Positions 7,101 to 13,244 of a stretch of DNA of 13,244 bases are shown here, piece after piece. Under the pieces are notes generated by a model, which worked only from the letters and a program-made list of their open reading frames with translations, did not search any database and was not told where the DNA came from. A program made the translations under genes and the position numbers. Within the stretch, counting starts at the first letter, position 1. Each line of letters starts with the position of its first letter. Source of the DNA: an uncultured Prevotella sp. Its GTDB lineage: Bacteria > Bacteroidota > Bacteroidia > Bacteroidales > Bacteroidaceae. Where the stretch lies: the NCBI GenBank assembly GCA_937874345.1, contig CALNBT010000065.1, positions 1 to 13,244 on the forward strand, given 5' to 3'.

Positions 7101-7475
7101 ATGTTGAAAGAGGGATTATCTTTTACGAGTAAAATGAACGTGACAACGGAAAAAACCGCCTTGGCTATTGGGTCAGGCGACTTACCTATTTTGGCAACGC
7201 CAGCCTTGTTGGCCCTGATGGAAAATGCAGCCATGAATGCTGTGGTGCATGAATTGGAAGATGGGCAGTCTACAGTGGGTGGCGAAATCAGTTCGTCACA
7301 TGTTAAGCCAACTGGGCTTGGCAAACAGGTTTCGGCTACAGCTACATTAATAAAGGTAGAGGGTAGAAAGCTCTATTTCCGAGTCATTGCACACGAGGAT
7401 GGAAAGCTTCTTGGTGAAGGCACCCACTTGCGTTTCGTTGTTGACAAAGTACGTTTTCTGTCTAAGCTCACTTGA
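7101..7475 (+). CDS. FlK-like hotdog thioesterase
   Basis: 124 residues, the size of a single hotdog domain. The segment LATPALLALMENAA (31-44) and GGEISSSHVKPTGLG (60-74) are the hallmarks of the fluoroacetyl-CoA thioesterase (FlK) family. T33, E41 and H67 have the same spacing (8 and 26 residues) as the FlK catalytic triad T42, E50 and H76, so an active acyl-CoA hydrolase is likely. The protein is cytoplasmic, with no signal sequence. Its natural substrate is unknown; most bacterial members are not fluoroacetate enzymes and are thought to clear small acyl-CoAs. It is transcribed divergently from argR and stands alone. The ATG follows an A/T-rich leader without a Shine-Dalgarno site. Confidence 0.85.
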   Translation: MLKEGLSFTSKMNVTTEKTALAIGSGDLPILATPALLALMENAAMNAVVHELEDGQSTVGGEISSSHVKPTGLGKQVSATATLIKVEGRKLYFRVIAHEDGKLLGEGTHLRFVVDKVRFLSKLT

Positions 7476-7820
7476 GTTCGACGAATAATAATAGTCATTT
7501 AATTTGGTAATCAACGGAAATTGTTGAATCTTTATCGTATTGAAAAATAAAGAATTACTAACAATAACTACTTAACTTCATGATTACCCATGGAGATGTA
7601 GATGACCGAAATCCACTGTGATACAAAGTCTTTGTGGAGTTCGTCTATGGAAACGTTGTTGGTGAGAAGAGGTATAGCAGCAAGACTCTTTTTTGAGAGA
7701 TTGTTCGTTGCCTGCATGCAGTCCCTACTATACTGATGAAGCCAATGCGGTCCTTCTTTTTGTGTACAAACATGGTGCAATTCCACTTTCGAAGATGTAT
7801 AAAAAAATTGCCTTAAAAAA
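7476..7820. other. Stretch without a recognisable gene
   Basis: A/T-rich, with stops in all plus frames. A 72-codon open frame on the minus strand (7786-7568) resembles nothing I know and has no promoter or leader. One short inverted repeat ACAAAG-T-CTTTGT lies at 7623-7635. Probably spacer or decayed sequence. Confidence 0.4.
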
Positions 7821-7851
7821 ATTGGAATAAAAAGATTATGTGTTATTTTTG
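7821..7851 (+). promoter_or_regulatory. Bacteroides-type promoter of a broken gene
   Basis: ATTG (7821-7824), a 19-nt spacer, then TATTTTTG (7844-7851), an exact TAnnTTTG match with one mismatch in the -33 element. It lies 36 nt before the ancestral ATG (7888) of the remnant downstream. Confidence 0.6.
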
Positions 7852-7887
7852 CAAGAAATAGCCATGAATAATCTTAAGTTCCTTAAT

Positions 7888-8270
7888 ATGAAACTGTGGT
7901 ATTATTTCTAGCACATTTTATCGAAGAATCCGTGATTCTCAAATATGAGAAATTGCAGAACGAACTAACTGAAGGATATGATTTGTATTGGGTGCTCCAT
8001 ACTGATAGCGGAATTGATTATTAATCTTTATTGGGTTGGAATATAAATGTATTTCCATTAAATTTAGACCAATTAAATGAACTTAATTATTCCCCTATCT
8101 CTGAACGACTTTATGGAAGTGAACCATGCGCAAATAAAGTAGCAGGAAATAGATGTACTTATTGCGTTATGTATGGATCAGGCACGGCGCAATTGGTAAC
8201 TGGTATTTGTAAAGATCCCACAGGTTCTATAATGGACACCTATAAGTCTAGGTACTGTGCACAAAAATAA
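7888..8270 (+). pseudogene. Broken glycosyltransferase-like gene with a Cys-rich tail
   Basis: Restoring one A after ATGAA at 7888 gives a start MKTVVLFLAHF, then a continuous frame containing LKYEKLQNELTEGYDLYWVLHTDSG. A TAA at 8022-8024 breaks that frame. It then continues as NVFPLNLDQLNELNYSPI and LYGS to a stop at 8270. From memory this resembles the N-terminal third of Bacteroidetes glycosyltransferase-like hypothetical proteins (MKT.VLFLAH...YDLYW..H.DSG...F..DQLNEL.Y.PI). The conserved catalytic part expected after LYGS is missing. In its place are about 50 residues with five cysteines (EPC, NRC, TYC, GIC, RYC) that do not look like the same family. I read this as a 1-nt deletion, a nonsense mutation and an internal deletion or fusion. 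An alternative is that the 79-codon stretch 8031-8270 is an independent small Cys-rich gene with a TTG start, which I think less likely. Confidence 0.55.
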
Positions 8271-8283
8271 AAACGGATAATCT

Positions 8284-8316
8284 CTATCGACCATTAGAAA
8301 ATATAATGGTCGATAG
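8284..8316 (+). terminator. Perfect 13-bp hairpin between two broken genes
   Basis: CTATCGACCATTA (8284-8296) pairs perfectly with 8304-8316 around a 7-nt loop. It begins 13 nt after the stop at 8270 and ends 15 nt before the ATG at 8332. Only GTTT follows on the plus strand, so it is a weak Rho-independent terminator, or a structure in the leader of the outer-membrane gene. Confidence 0.55.
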
Positions 8317-8331
8317 GTTTAAAGATCTATA

Positions 8332-11120
8332 ATGTATAAATGTATTGTCATTTTATTCCTTTCTATGACTTTCTATTATGCTGAAGCAAAGGAATATGAT
8401 CATGTTGTTCAAGGTTATGTTATAGACAACATGACAGGAAATGGTATGGATAGTATTCATGTTATCTTAATGACGAATGACAGCACTGTTATAGCCAGAA
8501 CAACTGCATTGCCAAAGGTAGCGGGTGAATTAGCAGGAATGTACCAGTTTACCATACGCAAAGTTGGTAAATATATTGTAAAAGCTAAATGTGAGGGATA
8601 TGAGGATGGATATATGGATTGTGAGCTTCGTAATAACCGGGAAGCTGCTATCTTAGTAAAAAAATACGTTTGGCAAAAGCCTCTCATGACTTGCCAGAGG
8701 TAACAGTTAAAGCCACGAAGTTAAAGATGGTTATGCAAGGTGACACCATTGTTTATAATGCCGATGCACTTAATCTTGCCGATGGCAGTATGCTCGAAGC
8801 ATTGATTTCCAAACTACCCGGTGCCAAACTGAACAAGAATGGGCAAATCTTCGTAAACGGAAAATATATCCAAAGTCTTCTCGTCAACGGGAAGGATTTC
8901 TTTAAAGGTAATCCGAAATTGGCCCTTGAGAATCTGCCAGCCTATACAGTAAATAAGATTAAAGTATACAATAAGGCGGGGGCAGCTTCTCGTATCATGG
9001 ATAGAGATATGGGTGACAAAAGTTATGTCATGGATGTACGCTTAAAGAAAGAATATTCTACAGGATATATGGGGAATGTTGAAGCTGGAATTGGTACTAA
9101 AGACCGTTATGAGGGGAAATATTTTGGTATGAAATTCACTGATATGGAGCGTGTTATGTTATTTGGAAACTCAAATAATTTGAATGACAACCAGCGTGCT
9201 CGGTTTAACGGGGAATGGTCTCCGCAGGATGTTCCTGATGGATTGTCTGCTACACAATCTATTGGATTTTCTTATTTGAAATATTTAGGAGATGAAGACT
9301 CCTGGGTGAGTACGGACAATACTTATTCGCATACAAATGTAAACAATCAGTCTCGTACAAGTTCTCAGACATTTCTGACAGGTGGCGACTCATATAAAAG
9401 AATAGAAAGTCTGCAACTCTCAAGAAATACAGTTTGGAAGTCTTATAACGAATTTAGTATACAAAAGTTTCGTTCTGGTTATTATCTTTTAAATGCTCTC
9501 AATCTCTCTTATGCCAGCAATAAAGGAAAAAGTAATTCTATTCTTGAGACCTCAGACTCAATATCTGCCCTCAATCAATTACTTACGATGAATTCTGACG
9601 AAAGTAATTTGTTTTCTTTCGCTTTTCTGCATGAGGGAGGTCACAAGATAACTCCAGATTATCTCAGATGGAAAATATCAGCCAATTATGACCATACCAA
9701 TACAATGGACTTTTCACTTAATGATGTACAATATATGAACGGTCTGACTCCCCGTGATTATAGGAACAATTATCGGCATAATAGTAATCAGCATTGGGAT
9801 TTAAATGGTAATCTGAGTTATTCGATTGATTGGCTAGAAAAGAGTATTAATCCAGAATATGATTATCGATATATTTACAATAAAACTTCAAATTTACTCT
9901 ACCGGCTTGATAAACTCAATGGCATCGATAGCACACGCTTTGACTTATTGCCATCAACGCGTGAAGCCCTACTTGGTGTGATGGATTTGAATAACAGTTA
10001 TAACTATCATGAATACTAGAATCATCACCAGTTCCAACTTCGACTGACTGGCGATAATGATTGGAAAATTAATTATTGGGTATTGAAACTCCCATTGCGG
10101 CTTGTTCATAAAAACCTATTTTATGAACGGCTTGGACGACATGATGTGTCGAAACATGCATTATTCTTTGAACCGAGCCTCTTTGCAAAGGGAAGTCTTT
10201 TCCATTTTTCATGGGAGTTGGATGCGAGTATCAAATCAGAGATTCCTGATTTGACAACAATGGTTGATTATCGAGATGATTCCGATCCTCTGAATATACA
10301 GTTGGGAAATCCAAACTTGAGAAATATCCATCGTTACAACGCCACACTATCTATGACTAAAAGGGGTTCACAGCAACGAATGCTATCTGTCAAGTTTGGT
10401 TATCATCAGCAAGATCATGCCGTGGCTTTTGGTACGCAGTTTGACAAGGGTAACGGTATATCCACACTACAGCCAGTGAGTGTCAATGGTAATTGGAGTA
10501 CAGATACAAGTCTAGGATACATACAGGCTTTAGATAGTACCCAGAAATGGACTATTGATAATCAGTTTAGTTTAAACTATAACCATAATGTTGATATGAC
10601 TACGATTGTAGGATATACGGAAAGTCAACGAAGTATCGTGAATAACTGGCAGATGGGTGATGTGTTGAAACTGAACTATCGTCCCAATGACAACTACGAA
10701 TTCTCGCTTCATGGTGGAGGTAATTATTATCTCATTCATAGCAAACGTGATGGATTTACCAATATACATGCCGGTGATTATAATATTGGTATGAATGCCC
10801 ATATCTCTTTGCCGTGGAAGCTCCAGGCCACGACTGACCTGACAATGTTTGCCCGCCGCGGCTATCAGCAGCATGAGATGAATACCACCAACTGGGTATG
10901 GAATGCCCAACTTACCCGCAGTTTTATCAAAGGGAAACTTTTGGCCAAGCTCCAAGGGGTTGATATGTTACATCAACTCTCCAATACGCAATATATGATG
11001 AATGCTCAAGGGCGCACAGAGACTTGGCATAACAGTATTCCCCGATATGTGATGTTCTCGTTGGCGTGGCGCTTTAATGTAAACCCCAAGAAGAAAGTAA
11101 CATCATCGCCATCACAGTAA
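8332..11120 (+). pseudogene. Outer-membrane beta-barrel (TonB-receptor-like) protein gene with frameshift and stop
   Basis: The joined product is about 929 residues, full length for this Bacteroidetes family. Residues 1-19 form a signal peptide (cleavage near AEA-K). Residues 26-100 resemble a carboxypeptidase-regulatory beta-sandwich. Then comes a plug-like domain (DTIVYNADALNLADGSML, KLPG, VNGKYIQSLLVNGKDFF, NLPAYTVNKIKVY). The rest is rich in aromatic alternating strands and closes with a barrel-type last strand (YVMFSLAWRFN) near the C-terminus. There are two lesions. First, after codon 111 the frame ends at 8703, and the rest of the protein continues in the -1 frame from the A7 run at 8658-8664. 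Second, an in-frame TAG at 10017-10019 interrupts the barrel, with homologous-looking sequence on both sides and no frame change. I see no promoter of its own; a hairpin ends 15 nt before the ATG. The likely role of the intact protein is outer-membrane transport or assembly; its substrate is unknown. Confidence 0.75.
8658..8703 (+). promoter_or_regulatory. Frameshift site resembling a programmed -1 signal
   Basis: In the zero frame the codons are GTA AAA AAA TAC, so the seven A (8658-8664) form a correctly phased A AAA AAA slippery heptamer. After a 6-nt spacer, TGGCAA (8671-8676) can pair with TTGCCA (8691-8696). The loop bases CCTC (8680-8683) can pair with GAGG (8697-8700) to make an H-type pseudoknot. 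The zero-frame TAA is at 8701-8703. A -1 slip enters exactly the frame that encodes the rest of the protein. The same picture would arise from loss of one A from an A8 run, so a recoding function is speculative. Confidence 0.3.
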
Positions 11121-11497
11121 CCATTCAAAGACACGATCTCTTTTATATTCATCATGAGACGAAATTGATTTCGCTCCAATCATTGTTATCACGAGATGTG
11201 TCCTACTGTCAAGGCATCATCATATGGATTGGCCGTTAAAAGTTGGCGCTCGTTACAGTCTTTGCAAATAAAATGGTTCCTCTCACACCCGTAATGACTT
11301 ACCCTTTATCCAAATATTCGGTTCATAGCAGTAACGTTTGAGGCTTAAAAGAAGCCGTTTTCGTCAACTTGTCAACAATAATGCGTTATCGAGAAATATT
11401 TGATGCTTGATGATTATTTCTGCCAACCGGTTTGTTGAGATGTCAGAAAAAACAATCTTGGGATGCAAACCCATTGACTTTGTCGTGCAAAGAGATA

Positions 11498-11538
11498 CAA
11501 ATTGCCCTTCAATATCAATACTATTGAAGGGCAATTTG
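11498..11538. repeat. Perfect 17-bp inverted repeat
   Basis: The 17-nt arm at 11498-11514 (CAAATTGCCCTTCAATA) pairs without mismatch with 11522-11538 around a 7-nt loop. No strong U-tract follows on either strand. It lies in the gene-free region between the converging beta-barrel and TPR-protein genes. It could be a bidirectional terminator, a small dispersed element or a regulatory RNA stem. Confidence 0.75.
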
Positions 11539-11612
11539 GGCACTATTGTTTTGTTTACCCGGACCTGCCGGATAACTTATGCAAAGATACCGGTGTTGAT
11601 AGGCACCATTTT

Positions 11613-11636
11613 CCATGCCCGAAGCCTTCGGGATGG
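11613..11636. terminator. Terminator-like hairpin after the TPR-protein gene
   Basis: CCAT-g-CCCGAA pairs with TTCGGG-ATGG around a GCC loop. It starts 25 nt beyond the minus-strand stop at 11661, a natural place for a terminator of that gene. The T run (TTTT, 11637-11640), however, follows on the plus strand, so it may serve readthrough from the beta-barrel gene, or both directions. Confidence 0.55.
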
Positions 11637-11660
11637 TTTTCTCACAGGGATGGCGGCCTC

Positions 11661-12359
11661 TTACCAAATATAGTTCATAAGGTCTTTCAAGGTGGCGTTG
11701 CGCATATACGTTCGCGTTTTCTTCAGAAGCATTTGATCTTCTGCTGTCTTGCATTTATTCTCTATCGCCTGACTGTTCAGCAGAGCCAAAGCCTGATCTT
11801 TTTCTCCGTCCAGCGCCATATAAACGGCTTTGATGACCATTCTTATAGGCGTAGCATCCTTAGCCGAGAGACGATCCAAGGCTTGTATTTGAGATCTAAA
11901 GTCCTTGTGTGCCGACTCTTCCTGTCCCATTTTCAGTCTTACCAGTCCTCTTCTTCCATAAATATTCAACGAGTCAGACGGCTGAACCTTTATATATCGA
12001 TCTGCATATCTGAGCGCAAGTTGATAACATTCGACCTGAGAAGCATATTTGATCAGATTATCGTAGGCAAAATAATAGGTAGAGTCTATAGCTATGGCCT
12101 TTTGCAAGCGCTCTACTGCATGACAGATGTTACACGTCGGACAATCTGACCGAGCAGCATCGAGCACATCGTTAGCCGCTTTGTTCAGCAAATCTTTTGC
12201 CAGTGGATGCGGGTGTACATCATCGTCTGCCCAAAACAGAAATGTATTGCTAACTGTTTTTGTATCGGTCGAACCGGTATTCTGCCCAATAGGTTTTTGG
12301 GCATACATCGAAATGCTTACGAGCATCGCGAGTAATGTGGAGAACAATTTTATATTCAT
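11661..12359 (-). CDS. Exported TPR-like protein with a CxxCH motif
   Basis: 232 residues. Residues 1-20 are a clear signal peptide (MNIKLFSTLLAMLVSISMYA, then Q), without a lipobox cysteine, so the product is probably periplasmic. From about residue 80 the helices look like tetratricopeptide repeats: AVERLQKAIAIDSTYYFAYDN, then QLALRYADRYIKVQPSDSLNI, then RRGLVRLKMGQEESAHKDF. TPR proteins are protein-binding scaffolds. At 73-80 the sequence CPTCNICH contains CNICH, which fits the CxxCH heme-c motif, with one more cysteine in front. It may be chance or a disulfide or metal site. I do not recognise a named family. It points the same way as the DUF4923 gene upstream but is separated from it by a terminator and about 370 nt, so it is probably a separate unit. 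Confidence 0.75.
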   Translation of the reverse strand: MNIKLFSTLLAMLVSISMYAQKPIGQNTGSTDTKTVSNTFLFWADDDVHPHPLAKDLLNKAANDVLDAARSDCPTCNICHAVERLQKAIAIDSTYYFAYDNLIKYASQVECYQLALRYADRYIKVQPSDSLNIYGRRGLVRLKMGQEESAHKDFRSQIQALDRLSAKDATPIRMVIKAVYMALDGEKDQALALLNSQAIENKCKTAEDQMLLKKTRTYMRNATLKDLMNYIW

Positions 12360-12728
12360 ACCTTACCTATTTGGTGATATTTTGCTTTTTCATTATTCCC
12401 GGCCCTATTTCCGGAAGGTGTCTCAATAAGGACAGAGGCTATAACTGTTACTGTTGTTCTTCCCGTAAACGGCGTTAGATCTATGTTGGCATCGTCCTAC
12501 AAAAAATAAATCTGTTCTCAACAGGATTTTAGGACTGACTCCTGTAAAAGACTCGTCAAAAGTGGAGTGACGGGCATATCGGACATATTTGAAAACTTTA
12601 TTTGCATGCTGAGAACTTCACGGAAGAAAAACGGAGTTTCTTGCAGCATAAGGGAGAGGGAGCAGGTAAGTCTCAGAAAAGCATAAATAGAGGATGTGAC
12701 TATTTTGACACACCCTCATTTAAGTCTT
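12360..12728. other. Intergenic region between two minus-strand genes
   Basis: 369 nt without a convincing gene. It holds the terminator listed at 12690-12717 and a weaker minus-strand hairpin at 12512-12524 (CTGTT, loop of 3, AACAG) followed by ATTTATTTTTTG. A promoter for the TPR-protein gene must lie here, but I could not find a good TTTG/TAnnTTTG pair. Confidence 0.45.
12690..12717 (-). terminator. Terminator of the DUF4923 gene
   Basis: On the minus strand GAGGGTGTG pairs with CACATCCTC, 9 bp with one G-T pair (a mismatch on the plus strand, so it is shaped for minus-strand RNA). TATTTATGCTTTTC follows. It begins 11 nt after the gene's stop. Confidence 0.65.
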
Positions 12729-13244
12729 CTATCGTGACATATCAAATCCAATTTGCACTCCATCGAAATTGGTGCTCAGACTGCCGATGGTTTGCAAACT
12801 GCTGTTGCCGCTTATCGAAGCAGCTGTTTGTAATAAGGTTAGCAATTTCTTAGATTCCATCAAGAAACTCATCCCCTTTGTGGTGCCTTTTACATAACAG
12901 TTCACCTTGAGGAGCAAAGAGTTTAAACTCAACAGGCATGTTTGCGGATTGTAAGTGTAGGTTCCGCTAAGGGGCATTCCTGCTATTTTAGCAGAAAATG
13001 TTTTGTCTTGGTTGAGCACAATGACTGTGTTTGAACTACTGATACCCACTTTTTGATATTCCGGGATCAACTTTCCTTTGATTTGCGATGCAGCAATTTC
13101 GCCGCCAGCTTTCGCCAGCGCGTTTTGGCTCGTAAATGCAACGCCTGGCTGTGCATATTGCCATGTTCCGTACAGTTGGGCCTCTGTTGGCTTGTCCAAT
13201 CCGATAATGCTTCCTAAAACATTTCCTAAAGCATCGCCGTTTGT
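12729..13244 (-). CDS. DUF4923 family lipocalin-like exported protein, 5' end outside the window
   Basis: 171 residues plus the stop are visible, and the frame stays open to the right edge, so the true start and the signal or lipoprotein peptide lie outside. A TTG at 13197-13199 is an internal leucine, not a start: the upstream residues ALGNVLGSIIGLDKPTEAQL read as typical family sequence. Then come LYGTWQYAQPGVAF, SSSNTVIVLNQDKTFSAKI, GTYTYNPQTCLLSL and the C-terminal KKLLTLLQTAASISGNSSLQTIG. This matches my memory of DUF4923 proteins, a Bacteroidetes family of small exported, probably lipid-anchored, lipocalin-like beta-barrels of unknown function. A terminator follows directly. I see no functional link with the neighbouring TPR protein beyond both being exported. 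Confidence 0.8.
   Translation of the reverse strand, partial: TNGDALGNVLGSIIGLDKPTEAQLYGTWQYAQPGVAFTSQNALAKAGGEIAASQIKGKLIPEYQKVGISSSNTVIVLNQDKTFSAKIAGMPLSGTYTYNPQTCLLSLNSLLLKVNCYVKGTTKGMSFLMESKKLLTLLQTAASISGNSSLQTIGSLSTNFDGVQIGFDMSR

Larger units (their letters stand above)
11121..11660. other. Gene-free region between convergent genes
   Basis: About 540 nt with no convincing gene on either strand. Besides the two hairpins listed separately it has a small hairpin at 11160-11173 (CGAAA, TTGA loop, TTTCG) shortly after the beta-barrel gene, and another at 11342-11356 (GGCTT/AAGCC) followed by GTTTT. On the minus strand TATCTTTG (11589-11582) matches a -7 element but lacks a -33 element. An 88-codon plus-strand frame (11407-11673) runs through the inverted repeat and looks non-coding. 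Confidence 0.5.

Noticed and set aside
7623..7635. ACAAAG-T-CTTTGT palindrome as an operator
   Set aside because: No gene or promoter close enough to give it a target.
7568..7786. 72-codon open frame on the minus strand
   Set aside because: No recognisable family, no promoter or leader, in a decayed stretch; could be chance.
8031..8270. Independent 79-residue gene with a TTG start
   Set aside because: The same frame continues upstream of the TAA at 8022-8024 with matching family-like sequence, so it is better read as part of a broken gene.
10572..10955. 127-codon minus-strand frame inside the beta-barrel gene
   Set aside because: Antisense shadow; the plus strand encodes clear barrel sequence.
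11407..12149. Overlapping plus-strand open frames at 11407-11673 and 11502-12149
   Set aside because: The first runs through the inverted repeat, and the second lies mostly antisense to the TPR-protein gene; neither has protein-like composition or a promoter.
13197..13199. TTG as the start of the DUF4923 protein
   Set aside because: The frame is open upstream to the window edge with typical family residues, so this codon is an internal leucine.
1..13244. tRNA, rRNA, CRISPR array or intact insertion sequence
   Set aside because: No T-loop-like or rRNA-like sequence, no regularly spaced repeats and no transposase motif found on reading both strands.

Overview
The window looks like a chromosomal segment of a Bacteroidetes bacterium, most likely Prevotella or a close relative. 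The clues are a Bacteroides-type arginine cluster (argR, a GNAT acyltransferase, argG, argC, argD, proC), promoter-like sites of the TTTG-N19-TAnnTTTG type, few Shine-Dalgarno sequences, a DUF4923 lipoprotein-like gene and a Bacteroidetes outer-membrane beta-barrel protein. The genus is inferred from how the proteins look; no search was run.

Left part, 1-6752, minus strand. Read in the direction of transcription: argR (6693-6220), GNAT acyltransferase (6055-5462), argG (5413-4208), a 59-residue PspC protein (4110-3931), argC (3927-2956), argD (2794-1658), a GT-C membrane glycosyltransferase (1639-161), and the first 25 codons of proC (76-1). ArgR has a good Bacteroides-type promoter with a small palindrome between its two elements. 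A strong hairpin separates argR from the biosynthetic genes. The enzymes cover acylation of glutamate, reduction of acyl-glutamyl phosphate, transamination to acyl-ornithine, citrulline to argininosuccinate, and proline synthesis. The kinase, transcarbamylase, deacylase and argH steps are not in the window. PspC and the glycosyltransferase have no evident metabolic link to arginine and look like insertions into the operon.

Middle part, 6753-11120, plus strand. An intact FlK-like hotdog thioesterase (7101-7475) is followed by a decaying stretch. First comes a broken remnant of a glycosyltransferase-like gene (7888-8270) that still has a clean promoter. Then a perfect 13-bp hairpin, then a full-length outer-membrane beta-barrel gene (8332-11120) broken by a -1 frameshift at an A7 run and by one in-frame TAG.

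Right part, 11121-13244. About 540 bases without a gene hold a perfect 17-bp inverted repeat and a terminator-like hairpin. Two minus-strand genes for exported proteins follow: a TPR-like protein with a CxxCH motif and a DUF4923 protein that runs off the window.

I see no clear new multi-gene system. The most unusual signal is at the frameshift in the outer-membrane gene: a correctly phased A AAA AAA heptamer, a 6-nt spacer and a possible H-type pseudoknot, with the zero-frame stop right behind. It imitates a programmed -1 frameshift site, although simple gene decay is the likelier explanation. No tRNA, rRNA, CRISPR array or intact transposase was found.
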